Positions 51,876 to 60,458 of a DNA stretch of 64,000 nt are shown here, one piece after another. The stretch is from an uncultured SAR86 cluster bacterium. Its GTDB lineage: Bacteria; Pseudomonadota; Gammaproteobacteria; Magnimaribacterales; Magnimaribacteraceae. Where the stretch lies: positions 107,238 through 171,237 of the forward strand of contig CACNCK010000002.1 of assembly GCA_902618945.1 (NCBI GenBank), in the 5' to 3' direction. The notes under the pieces are model-generated. The model ran no database searches. It had not been told where the DNA came from and saw only the letters and a program-made list of their open reading frames with translations. Numbering within the stretch: position 1 is the first letter of the stretch; every line of letters begins with the position of its first letter. The translations under genes and the position numbers were made by a program.

Positions 51876-53609
51876 ATGGATATTAGATGGAGGATCTTCT
51901 GGTCTACTTTTTTGCTTACATCGATGACTGTTCTCAGTCTAGGATATTTACTCTTAGAAAGAACAGGTGATTATTTATTAGAACAATTAGACTCGGAGCT
52001 AACTTCTGAAGCAAAAGGTGCGATTTTTATACTCTCTAATCCAGATTATAAAATTTCCAGTTACCAAACACTTTCACGACAACTCTCAGATTCATATGGT
52101 TTTAGAGTTTCTCTCATCAAATCAAATGGTGAAGTGGTAGGCGACTCAGATGTCGAAGAGGAAGACCTTAGGAAACTGGACAATCATTACAATAGACCTG
52201 AAATTCAGGCAGCTATTATTAATAATATTGGTAAAGCGACTCGTTACAGTAATACCTTAAAAACAGATATGAGGTATCTTGCTTTAGCATCAAATAAAGC
52301 AGGAGACATAAACTTTGTTAGATTCGCCGTTCCACTATCTGAAATAGAAGCTACATTACTGGTTCTAGAAAATTCCGTATATGGCTTTTTGCTCGTATCC
52401 CTATTAATTGCTGTGCTTTTAAGTTATTTATTGTCTAGATTTCTAACGCTTGAGTATATTGAATTGATATCAAGTGCTAGAAAATTAGCAAAAACAAGTG
52501 GCATGAAGGGGTCGAAAAGAGCTGCAGTAGAGCAAATAAGTTCTAATTTAATTGAAATCCAGGGAGCACTTAAGAACGAGTTTACTGCTATTGCCAATGA
52601 AAGAAATCAGTTTGGAAATGCACTTGAAGAAATGGGACAGGGTGTAATTTCGATTAATAAAAATGGAATAATAGAATTAACCAACCCAGCTGCCAGTAAA
52701 CTGTTAGGTCTAGATAAGCTATCTATAGGAGATTCTTTTATGGAAAAGGTCTCAATATCTGGGTTACAAGACCTAATAAAGGAAACTACTTCTTCAGAAC
52801 CCGGATTAGATGAGATAGAAATACACCATCCCTTTTATAGAGCTTTTATTGCAAGTGCCAGTTTCAATCCAGATACGGAAGAGTCTTTACTCGTATTTTC
52901 AGATATTACTAGAATAAAAAAACTTGAATCTGCCAGAAGTGACTTTATAGGTAATGTCTCTCATGAACTTAGAACACCCATTTCGGTACTTTTAGCTTCA
53001 TCAGAGACTATTCTTAATACCGACATAAAAAAAGAAAAAGATCTAAAACAGTTTATTAAAGCTATACACCGAAATTCCGAAAGACTTAAAAATTTAGTAG
53101 ATGATCTTCTGCACTTATCGCGTATAGAGGGTGGCAGTCTTAATATGACTATCGAGAAGATAAATCTTGATCACATAGTTGAATCAACTATATTAAATTT
53201 AGAACAAGAAGCACTAAAGAAAAGTATAAACATTGAATCTCTGGTTGATAAAAGGATTGAAGTACTATCGGACTTCATTTCCTTGGATATTATAATCTCT
53301 AACTATTTAAATAATGCACTTGCTTATTCTCCAAATAATTCAAAAATCATAATTACTGCAGAAGAGGTAGATAAAAAGATAAAGTTATCAGTTAAGGATG
53401 AGGGAGAGGGAATACCTGAAAATTATAAAGATAGAGTTTTTGAAAGATTTTTTAGAGTTGATAAAGGGAGGTCTCTGAACCAGGGTGGTACTGGGCTTGG
53501 GTTATCCATAGTCAAAAATTTAGCTTCAACTCTTTCTTGTACAGTTGGGGTAGAAAATCTTGAGCCAAAAGGAGCAAGTTTTTGGATAGAGTTAAATAAA
53601 TCAACTTAA
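51876..53609 (+). CDS. phoR: phosphate regulon sensor histidine kinase PhoR
   Basis: A 577-residue kinase. Membrane helices at about 8-28 and 166-190 enclose an extracytoplasmic sensor of roughly 135 residues. Then come a HAMP-like stretch, a PAS domain (about 245-350), HisKA with phospho-acceptor His363 in GNVSHELRTP, and HATPase with NYLNNALAY, DEGEGIP and GGTGLGLSIV. E. coli PhoR is shorter (431) and lacks a large periplasmic domain. It converges on the Ppx gene with a 9-base overlap. Confidence 0.9.
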   Translation: MDIRWRIFWSTFLLTSMTVLSLGYLLLERTGDYLLEQLDSELTSEAKGAIFILSNPDYKISSYQTLSRQLSDSYGFRVSLIKSNGEVVGDSDVEEEDLRKLDNHYNRPEIQAAIINNIGKATRYSNTLKTDMRYLALASNKAGDINFVRFAVPLSEIEATLLVLENSVYGFLLVSLLIAVLLSYLLSRFLTLEYIELISSARKLAKTSGMKGSKRAAVEQISSNLIEIQGALKNEFTAIANERNQFGNALEEMGQGVISINKNGIIELTNPAASKLLGLDKLSIGDSFMEKVSISGLQDLIKETTSSEPGLDEIEIHHPFYRAFIASASFNPDTEESLLVFSDITRIKKLESARSDFIGNVSHELRTPISVLLASSETILNTDIKKEKDLKQFIKAIHRNSERLKNLVDDLLHLSRIEGGSLNMTIEKINLDHIVESTILNLEQEALKKSINIESLVDKRIEVLSDFISLDIIISNYLNNALAYSPNNSKIIITAEEVDKKIKLSVKDEGEGIPENYKDRVFERFFRVDKGRSLNQGGTGLGLSIVKNLASTLSCTVGVENLEPKGASFWIELNKST

Positions 53610-54491
53610 ATTTTCGTTAAGATATTCAAAGGCCAAGGCATCACAAATTCCCCAATCTATAGCGAAAAGCTTATTTATATTTGAGTGCTCTAAAATATAA
53701 GAAAAAATATCTGAAGCGGGTACAATTACATCTGCTCTATCTTCCGCAAGACTATATTTATTTATTCGATCAACAATTGGCATTTTAGATAAATTTTTTC
53801 TGATTTCTTCAAATTCCTTAAGTTCTAAAGGACTATATTTTTGTATTTCAAGAATCTTAAAAATTCTCCTTATATTGCCACCGATACCCACTAAAGCGTC
53901 TGCATTATTTTCTTTAACTACATTCAAAAAGGCTTTTAACTTTTCCCATTCTTTTATGCTGTCTTTACCCTTCATAATTCTCACAGCACCAAGATCAAAT
54001 GATTCATAAAACTCTTCGGAGCTATTGCGCATATAAATTTCTGTACTGCCTCCTCCAACATCAACATAGATAGGGTGATTCAGGTTTTCAATTTTTCTTG
54101 TATTGGCACCTTTAAGGTAATAGGCCTCTTGTTTACCGCTTAATATATTAACAGGTGTCTGACAGGCTTCTTCAATCTTGCTACATACTTCATTTCCATT
54201 TACCGCATTCCTAGTAGCCGATGTTGCGCATATTCCAGCCCACTCTATTTTCCTTTTTCGAACTTTATTAGTAAGATTTTTAAGTTCTTGAATAAGTCTT
54301 TTTTCTGATTCTTCTGAGATCCTATTTGTTTCAAATACATCTTGTCCAAGCCTAAGATCAATTCTTTTAAAGGTATCTAACTCTAATGGGAAGAGATTCT
54401 TCGAGGTCCTAATCCTAAATTGCTTGAACTTAATTGCATTTGATCCAATATCAACGGCAGCAATTCGTTGGAAAATTTTCTTTGATTTCAA
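53601..54491 (-). CDS. Ppx/GppA family phosphatase (exopolyphosphatase-like)
   Basis: A 296-residue member of the Ppx/GppA family, consisting of the two-domain actin-like core only. Phosphate-binding loops are AAVDIGSNAIKFKQF and VDVGGGSTEIY, followed by VGIGGNIRRI. E. coli Ppx has an extra C-terminal region (about 513 residues), so this is a short form and could act on polyphosphate or pppGpp. It overlaps ppk2 by four bases, which favours polyphosphate. Confidence 0.85.
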   Translation of the reverse strand: MKSKKIFQRIAAVDIGSNAIKFKQFRIRTSKNLFPLELDTFKRIDLRLGQDVFETNRISEESEKRLIQELKNLTNKVRKRKIEWAGICATSATRNAVNGNEVCSKIEEACQTPVNILSGKQEAYYLKGANTRKIENLNHPIYVDVGGGSTEIYMRNSSEEFYESFDLGAVRIMKGKDSIKEWEKLKAFLNVVKENNADALVGIGGNIRRIFKILEIQKYSPLELKEFEEIRKNLSKMPIVDRINKYSLAEDRADVIVPASDIFSYILEHSNINKLFAIDWGICDALAFEYLNENLS

Positions 54492-55327
54492 CTGGATTGA
54501 TTTTGTATAAGTTTTTGTAACATTTTAAACTGCTGATATGTGAGCCCGGAAAACTCAACACCTTTATATTCTAGTTTGTGGTTATTTATGCCTGCATCCC
54601 ATGTTTTGGGTTTGCTAAGTTTTTTTCCTTCATAGTCAATCTCATTTAAGAGATACCTTAAGGCTGTTAAGCGAGCGACCATTTTATTATTTGCATTAAT
54701 CACTATCCAAGGACTTTGCTCATAAGATGTGTTTGAGAACATTTGTTCTTTAAAAAAAGAAAAAATCTCCCATTTATCTGCCATTCTTAAATCATTAGTA
54801 CTTAGTTTCCAGAGTTTCAAAGGGTCAGTTTGTCTTTCGTTGAACCGTTTGCTTTGTTGTCTTTTTTCAATGGACAAATAGAACTTGATCAAAATAAGGT
54901 TGTCTTCAATATATGATTTTTCCCATCTTATGACTTTGTTCATAAAATGAGTGTATTGCCTTTTAGAGCAATAACCCATAGTTATCTCGACCGTGGCTCT
55001 TGTGTACCAAGATCTATCAAAAAAAACTATTTCGCCTTTTTTAGGCATATGTTTTTCATAACGTTTAAACCATTTTTTTGATTCATTTTCAGTTGGTATT
55101 CCTAAATGCACATACCTAAAATGATCAGGAATAAGATGTTTGGCTAATAGATTGATTGTGTCAGTTTTCCCAGCTGCGTCCCTTCCTTCAAAAACAACGG
55201 CTATTTTTTTCCCTTCTTTAATTGCCCAATTTTGAAGCTTAAGAAACTCAATTTGTAGACTTCTTTTTTCTTTTCTATAAAGGTCGGGATTGAGTCTGTT
55301 GTATTCGGAAACGTCGTAGTTGATCAT
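54488..55327 (-). CDS. ppk2: polyphosphate kinase 2
   Basis: A 279-residue PPK2-family enzyme that moves phosphate between polyphosphate and nucleotides. Walker A is GRDAAGKT at 48-55, followed by FFDRSWYTRATVEITMGYC (Walker B region) and the lid RFNERQTDPLKLWKLS. The family's usual WYNRAGVE reads WYTRATVE here. Single-domain length suits class I. It is coupled by overlap to the Ppx gene, giving a make-and-break polyphosphate pair in the Pho island. No clear Shine-Dalgarno before the ATG. Confidence 0.92.
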   Translation of the reverse strand: MINYDVSEYNRLNPDLYRKEKRSLQIEFLKLQNWAIKEGKKIAVVFEGRDAAGKTDTINLLAKHLIPDHFRYVHLGIPTENESKKWFKRYEKHMPKKGEIVFFDRSWYTRATVEITMGYCSKRQYTHFMNKVIRWEKSYIEDNLILIKFYLSIEKRQQSKRFNERQTDPLKLWKLSTNDLRMADKWEIFSFFKEQMFSNTSYEQSPWIVINANNKMVARLTALRYLLNEIDYEGKKLSKPKTWDAGINNHKLEYKGVEFSGLTYQQFKMLQKLIQNQSS

Positions 55328-55428
55328 AATAAAATTGTGTGAATATTAAAGTAGGGTATGTAATAAATAAAGGTGATAAGTTATATTTCACATAATATAA
55401 ATTGACACCAATAAATTTCTGGAGTGTG

Positions 55429-55437
55429 ATGCCATAA
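55429..55437 (+). other. mini-ORF ATG-CCA-TAA just before pitA
   Basis: GGAG (55421-55424) is 4 nt from this ATG, which encodes Met-Pro-stop; the pitA ATG follows 1 nt later. The ribosome-binding site sits poorly (14 nt) for the pitA ATG itself. It may couple or tune pitA translation; speculative. Confidence 0.25.
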
Positions 55438-55438
55438 A

Positions 55439-56668
55439 ATGATCATTGAATTCGCTCTTCCAATTTTAATTCTTACAGCGCTAGCCGGCTTGATAATGGC
55501 CTGGGGAATTGGTGCAAATGATGTTGCCAACGCCATGGGAACATCGGTAGGATCCGGCGCTATTACCCTTTCGACCGCTATCTTAATAGCCTGTATATTT
55601 GAATTCTCGGGAGCCTTTTTAGCTGGTGGAGAAGTAACCTCTACGGTTAGAAAAGGTATTCTAGATCCCTTATTATTTGAAGATAATCCTGACCTGTTTG
55701 TATTTGGAATGATATCAGCACTGCTAGCTGCCGGAACATGGCTTGTGGTTGCTACCTATTTTGGATGGCCTGTTTCAACTACCCACACCATAGTAGGAGG
55801 TATAGTTGGTTTTGGAATATTGGGATTATCATTTTCAGCAATAGATTGGGGCACGATGTCAGATATAGCTTTAAGCTGGCTTCTATCTCCCCTTATATCA
55901 GGGACTATATCTTTCTTAATATATCTATCTATAGACAAATTAATTTTAAGAAATAACAACCCAATTCAAATGGCACAAAGATATGGCCCAATATATCTTT
56001 TCTTCGTTGCCTTTATTGTCAGTATGGTGACTTTTACCAAAGGACTTAAGCATATTGGTCTAGGTTTAGATTACACAGATAGCATAATCTATTCATTTAT
56101 CTTTGGTTTATTTATAACTTTCTTAGGTTTTGTATTTTTATCAAGACTAAGAAATAGTTCTATAGATCAAATTTTCGGAATACTAATGGTATTCACAGCT
56201 TGCGTGATGGCGTTCGCCCACGGTTCTAATGATACAGCTAATGCGGTTGGGCCCGTAGCCGCAGTATTCTCAACTGTTATGAATGAAGGTGTATCAAAAG
56301 AAGCGGCAGTATCAGTTTGGCTTCTGCTTGGAGGCGGAATAGGGATAGTTCTTGGTCTGGCAATGTGGGGTTATAGAGTTATTCAAACTATAGGAAAAGA
56401 AATTACTAAACTAACCCCTACTAGTGGTTTTGCTGCAGAACTGGCAGCTGCTACTACGGTTGTTATCGCATCTGGTAATGCCATGCCCATTTCAACGACG
56501 CATACTTTAGTCGGAGCGGTGTTTGGTGTCGGCTTAGCGATGTCTGTTAAAGACCTAGATTTCAAAGTAGTTGGCAAGATAGTAGCCTCTTGGTTGACTA
56601 CCGTTCCAGCAGGAGCAATTCTCTCAATGATTTTTTTAACACTATTTAGATACTTATTCCAGATCTAA
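55439..56668 (+). CDS. pitA: inorganic phosphate transporter, PiT family
   Basis: A 409-residue membrane protein with about ten helices and the duplicated PiT signature: GANDVANAMGTSVGSGAI near residue 24 and AHGSNDTANAVGPVAAVFST near residue 260, each followed by a P-x-STTHT segment (WPVSTTHTIVGG, MPISTTHTLVGA). It imports phosphate with cations. It diverges from ppk2 and is followed by the TonB receptor and phytase genes, completing a phosphate acquisition set. Confidence 0.95.
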   Translation: MIIEFALPILILTALAGLIMAWGIGANDVANAMGTSVGSGAITLSTAILIACIFEFSGAFLAGGEVTSTVRKGILDPLLFEDNPDLFVFGMISALLAAGTWLVVATYFGWPVSTTHTIVGGIVGFGILGLSFSAIDWGTMSDIALSWLLSPLISGTISFLIYLSIDKLILRNNNPIQMAQRYGPIYLFFVAFIVSMVTFTKGLKHIGLGLDYTDSIIYSFIFGLFITFLGFVFLSRLRNSSIDQIFGILMVFTACVMAFAHGSNDTANAVGPVAAVFSTVMNEGVSKEAAVSVWLLLGGGIGIVLGLAMWGYRVIQTIGKEITKLTPTSGFAAELAAATTVVIASGNAMPISTTHTLVGAVFGVGLAMSVKDLDFKVVGKIVASWLTTVPAGAILSMIFLTLFRYLFQI

Positions 56669-56678
56669 TCGTAACCAA

Positions 56679-56729
56679 ATTATCACAAAGTGACAGCATA
56701 ATTGTCACCAAGATTATAGAGAATATACT
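56679..56729 (+). promoter_or_regulatory. promoter region of phytate-linked TonB receptor with TGTCAC motifs
   Basis: The minus strand reads CTGTCAC-TTTG-TGATAAT over 56679-56696, sharing the 13-mer TGTCACTTTGTGA with the phoB promoter. The plus strand has CATAATTGTCAC (56697-56708), whose complement GTGACAATTATG also occurs at 46925-46936. TTGTCA (56702) and TATACT (56724) form a -35/-10 pair with a 16-bp spacer. PhoB control is inferred. Confidence 0.55.
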
Positions 56730-56749
56730 GCTTATATTTGGAGAAATTT

Positions 56750-59284
56750 ATGTTACGTCTGAGTTTTTTGTCGATTTTTTCTTTATCTCTTTCCCTTTTT
56801 GTCCCCAATTTCGCATTTGCAGACGAAGATTCGTCGCAAGCCGATGAAGAAGTTGTAGTTGTAGGCTCTCTTGCTAGCTTAAGAAGTGCCCTCAACAAAA
56901 AAAGGGATTCTGACAAAAATGTTGGTGTAATTGATTCTGATGCCTTAGGAAATTTTGCCGACATTAACGTAGCTGAATCCTTGAGGAGAATTTCAGGTAT
57001 TTCAGTTGAAAATGATCAAGGTGAAGGAAGGTACGTAACTGTGAGAGGTATGAACACTGATTTGAACGCAATGACTATCAATGGAGTCAGTACAGCTTCT
57101 CCTGAAGATAGAAGAGGTGTGATACTAGACGGTGTTCCTACAGATCTTCTAGATTCAATGACGGTTTATAAGACACTCACTCCAAACTTAGATGCAGATA
57201 CAATCGGAGGAGCTATAGATTTAGAAACGATTTCAGCATTTTCTTACGGATCAAATTTTGTAAAATTTAAAGCTGAAACTTCTAGAAATGACCTTACAAA
57301 AGATAGCAGTAATCCTAAATTGTCAGGTACATATACTACAGTTATTCCACAAGAGAATGGTGATCTTGGAATAGCATTTGTAATCAGCTCCCAAGAAAGA
57401 CGCATCAAGGCAGAAAATAATGAAGCTGGCGGTTGGGGATCTACTTATGTAGATGATGACTATGAAATGCGTTACTACGATCTCACAAGAGAAAGAGATG
57501 GAATAGTTCTTAATCTAGATTATGTATCAAATTCAGGAAGTAAAACTTATTTACATCTTTTCCATAACGAATATGAAGATGTTGAATATAGGGCAAAGTG
57601 GGAAGTTAGAGACGTAATGGAAGAATACACACCAACAATATCTGGAACTGTAGCGACATATGGAGCTTCTAGAATGGATACTGAAGGGAAAAATAGAACT
57701 GAAATTCGATCTATCGATAATTTAGCTATTGGCCATGAGACCCAACTTGCAAATGGAGGCTTTTTAGAAGTTCAAGCATTTAGATCTGAAGCAGAACAAG
57801 ATGATACAGATAGATATAATTTAATATTTAGAAGTAAAGAAAAAGATGGTGTTACTACACTAGATACTGCTAATCCTCAGAAGCCGGTTTTAGGACTTCC
57901 CTCCGAATTCTATGATGCCTCTACATTTCCAGGAAAGGCAGCAGAACAAGAATATGCCCTTACTGAAGATGAAGAACAGGGCTTCAAAATTGATTACACC
58001 TATATGATCGGTGAAACAGTTGTGCAGACTGGACTAAAGTATAGACAAAGAGAAAAGATAAATAATTATCAATTCTGTGAGTACGATATGCCAAAAGGTA
58101 CTACATTGGCAGATTATGATTATCAGACAATAGGAAAGTATTTGGCAAACACACACGGACCTGCTCCAACTTTTGAACAAGTTAAATCAATAGTAACAAA
58201 TAATACTTCCGGAACAGTTACATTCTCAGACGGTACTACCTGTCCTGGACCAGGAACTTACTTTAGAGGTATGGGTGGTGATGAAGAAGAAGAATCTATT
58301 CCAGCAGACTGGACAACAGAAGAAGACATCCTAGCCTTATATTTTATGGGTACAACTTTGTATGAAAACTCCACTTGGGTTTATGGCATAAGATTTGAAG
58401 ATACTGAAACTACCTACAAAGGTAAAAACTGGAATGATACTTATCTTGGAGATAATGAATTTGAAAATAACTACTCCTTTGCAGCACCCTCTTTAAACAT
58501 TAAATATGACATCTCAGATGATATGGTTCTTAGATTTGGTGCATTTAGATCACTTGTAAGACCTGGATTTAAAGAATCAAGAGCTGGTGCGATTATCAAT
58601 GTTGAGGATAATGAAATAGAAGGTGGAAATCCTAATTTAGATCCTACCAAAGCCACCAATGTCGATATTTCGTTTGAATACTATATTGATGAGAATACTT
58701 TCTTAGGAATGGGTGCTTTCTATAAAAATATAGAGGATGCGATTGTAGAGGTTGAATCTCGTAGTTTTGCAATGCGAGGATCAATATGGGATAAAGCGGA
58801 AACTTATATCAATGCCGATGATAGCAGCATCAATGGCTTAGAGTTTTCCTATCAAACAGCTTTTGATAATGGCTTCATTTTAGTTGCAAATTATACATAT
58901 GCAGACGGTGAAACTGACTTACCTGCTGATGCTGCTGCAGGACAAAGGACTATTCCATACTTTAAACAAGTAGAAAATACATGGAATCTTTCTCTAGGCT
59001 ACGACGATGGTCCATGGGATATTAGATTGGCCGCAACATACAGAGACAATTACCTTGATGAAGTAGGATCTAAGCCTCTTAATGATCGTTATACAGATGA
59101 TCATATGCAAGTTGATTTAACTGCAAAATATAAAGTTAATGATTCTTTAAGAATAACGTTTGAAGCTATTAATTTAAATGATGAACCTGAGTATTATTAC
59201 TTTGGTAATCCTTCAAGACTCTCGCAATATGACGAGTATGGAGCTACTTATGGAGTTGGATTTAGGTATATCTTGAATCAATAG
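56750..59284 (+). CDS. TonB-dependent outer membrane receptor, phytase-linked
   Basis: An 844-residue receptor. The track start (TTG 56738) overlaps the ribosome-binding site; ATG 56750 after TTTGGAGAAATTT is better. It has a signal peptide (MLRLSFLSIFSLSLSLFVPNFAFA), a TonB box EEVVVVG, and a plug with ADINVAESLRRISGISV and RYVTVRGMNTDLNAMTINGV. The beta-barrel ends in the C-terminal YGVGFRYILNQ. Probably imports a large phosphorylated substrate such as phytate or its breakdown products, judged from the phytase gene downstream and Pho-type promoter. Confidence 0.92.
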   Translation: MLRLSFLSIFSLSLSLFVPNFAFADEDSSQADEEVVVVGSLASLRSALNKKRDSDKNVGVIDSDALGNFADINVAESLRRISGISVENDQGEGRYVTVRGMNTDLNAMTINGVSTASPEDRRGVILDGVPTDLLDSMTVYKTLTPNLDADTIGGAIDLETISAFSYGSNFVKFKAETSRNDLTKDSSNPKLSGTYTTVIPQENGDLGIAFVISSQERRIKAENNEAGGWGSTYVDDDYEMRYYDLTRERDGIVLNLDYVSNSGSKTYLHLFHNEYEDVEYRAKWEVRDVMEEYTPTISGTVATYGASRMDTEGKNRTEIRSIDNLAIGHETQLANGGFLEVQAFRSEAEQDDTDRYNLIFRSKEKDGVTTLDTANPQKPVLGLPSEFYDASTFPGKAAEQEYALTEDEEQGFKIDYTYMIGETVVQTGLKYRQREKINNYQFCEYDMPKGTTLADYDYQTIGKYLANTHGPAPTFEQVKSIVTNNTSGTVTFSDGTTCPGPGTYFRGMGGDEEEESIPADWTTEEDILALYFMGTTLYENSTWVYGIRFEDTETTYKGKNWNDTYLGDNEFENNYSFAAPSLNIKYDISDDMVLRFGAFRSLVRPGFKESRAGAIINVEDNEIEGGNPNLDPTKATNVDISFEYYIDENTFLGMGAFYKNIEDAIVEVESRSFAMRGSIWDKAETYINADDSSINGLEFSYQTAFDNGFILVANYTYADGETDLPADAAAGQRTIPYFKQVENTWNLSLGYDDGPWDIRLAATYRDNYLDEVGSKPLNDRYTDDHMQVDLTAKYKVNDSLRITFEAINLNDEPEYYYFGNPSRLSQYDEYGATYGVGFRYILNQ

Positions 59285-59301
59285 GCAACTTTCTTTAACA
59301 T

Positions 59302-59332
59302 GAAACTCCTCTCTTTGAGGAGTTTCTTTTTT
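59302..59332 (+). terminator. rho-independent terminator after TonB receptor
   Basis: A perfect 10-bp stem GAAACTCCTC/GAGGAGTTTC with loop TCTTT, followed by six T. It lies 17 nt after the receptor stop and 22 nt before the phytase ATG, so it would limit phytase transcription to read-through or a separate start. Confidence 0.93.
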
Positions 59333-59354
59333 AAAGCTCAAAAAAAACCTTAAT

Positions 59355-60392
59355 ATGAAAAATATAATTTTTTTCCTTTTCTTCGTATCATTTACTATGA
59401 GTGCTGCCATAGAAGATCATAAAATTTATCCTATTTATGAAACTGAAGCAGTAAAAACATCGGGTGATGCTGCCGATGACCCGGCATTTTGGTTTAACAA
59501 AACAAATCCTGAAAAAAGTATTGTTTTTGGAACAGATAAGAAATCAGGTATTTACACTTACGACTTGTCCGGTAAAACATTAAATTATTTTCCCATGGGA
59601 AGGATAAATAATATTGATTTAAGATCTGATTATATAATTCAAGACAGAACAGTCTCGTTATTGGCCGGTACAAATCGAGATCTTAATAGAGTTGATTTTC
59701 TGTTGATTGGATCAAATGGCAGTGTTGTTGAGTATTATGATAACTCTTATCAGACTGAACTAACCTCTGTTTATGGTCTCTGTATGTTTAAAGATACAGA
59801 TAACTCTAAAACTTTCATATTTGTTACTGATGAGAAAAGTCTTGCAATATACCAGTATGAGATTCAATCCTATGCTCCTATGTCTGCAAAATTAGTCAGA
59901 ACAATACCTACTCAATCTGTATCTGAGGGTTGTGTAGTAGATGATGATTTAAAAATACTTTATTTTTCCCAAGAAGACGAAAAATCTGGAATCTTCAAGA
60001 CAACAGCAATGCCAGAAGGTGGAAATATTGAAACAGTAGATTTAATTAAACCATCTGGGAATATAACCGGCGATTCCGAAGGGTTAGCTTTAGTTAAATT
60101 ACCTGATCAAACATTATTAATTTCATCATCTCAAGATTCTAATGAGTATCTAATTTATACAACCGGCATCGAAAATCGGTACCTTGGTAAATTTACTATT
60201 GCAATTTCAACTATAGATGGAACAAGCGAAACAGATGGTATAGAGGCCTTTTACGGGCCATTAAGTCCTCAATTTCCTTTAGGAATTTTTATTGCTCAAG
60301 ATGATGTAAACCTTGATCAATACGGTGAACCAATAAATCAAAATTTCAAATTTTCTTCTCTGAAAGATGCAATAGATCCTTTTATTAAATAG
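59355..60392 (+). CDS. beta-propeller phytase
   Basis: A 345-residue secreted 3-phytase. It has a signal peptide (MKNIIFFLFFVSFTMSAA). Family signatures are SGDAADDPAFWFNK, FGTDKKSGIYTYDL and MGRINNIDLR near the N-terminus, and DSEGLALV and SETDGIEAF later; these acidic residues bind the calcium ions needed for phytate hydrolysis. It releases phosphate from inositol hexakisphosphate in the periplasm or outside. It follows the TonB receptor after a terminator. No clear Shine-Dalgarno is visible. Confidence 0.93.
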   Translation: MKNIIFFLFFVSFTMSAAIEDHKIYPIYETEAVKTSGDAADDPAFWFNKTNPEKSIVFGTDKKSGIYTYDLSGKTLNYFPMGRINNIDLRSDYIIQDRTVSLLAGTNRDLNRVDFLLIGSNGSVVEYYDNSYQTELTSVYGLCMFKDTDNSKTFIFVTDEKSLAIYQYEIQSYAPMSAKLVRTIPTQSVSEGCVVDDDLKILYFSQEDEKSGIFKTTAMPEGGNIETVDLIKPSGNITGDSEGLALVKLPDQTLLISSSQDSNEYLIYTTGIENRYLGKFTIAISTIDGTSETDGIEAFYGPLSPQFPLGIFIAQDDVNLDQYGEPINQNFKFSSLKDAIDPFIK

Positions 60393-60458
60393 ATAATAAA
60401 AGTCATGATCTTAACTCAAAGATAAGGCTAAAAATAGTGTAAAATTTGAACAGGAAAA

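Noticed and set aside
53601-54491. Truncated exopolyphosphatase pseudogene
   Set aside because: Both phosphate-binding loops are intact, the frame is open and it is translationally coupled to ppk2; it looks like a natural short form.
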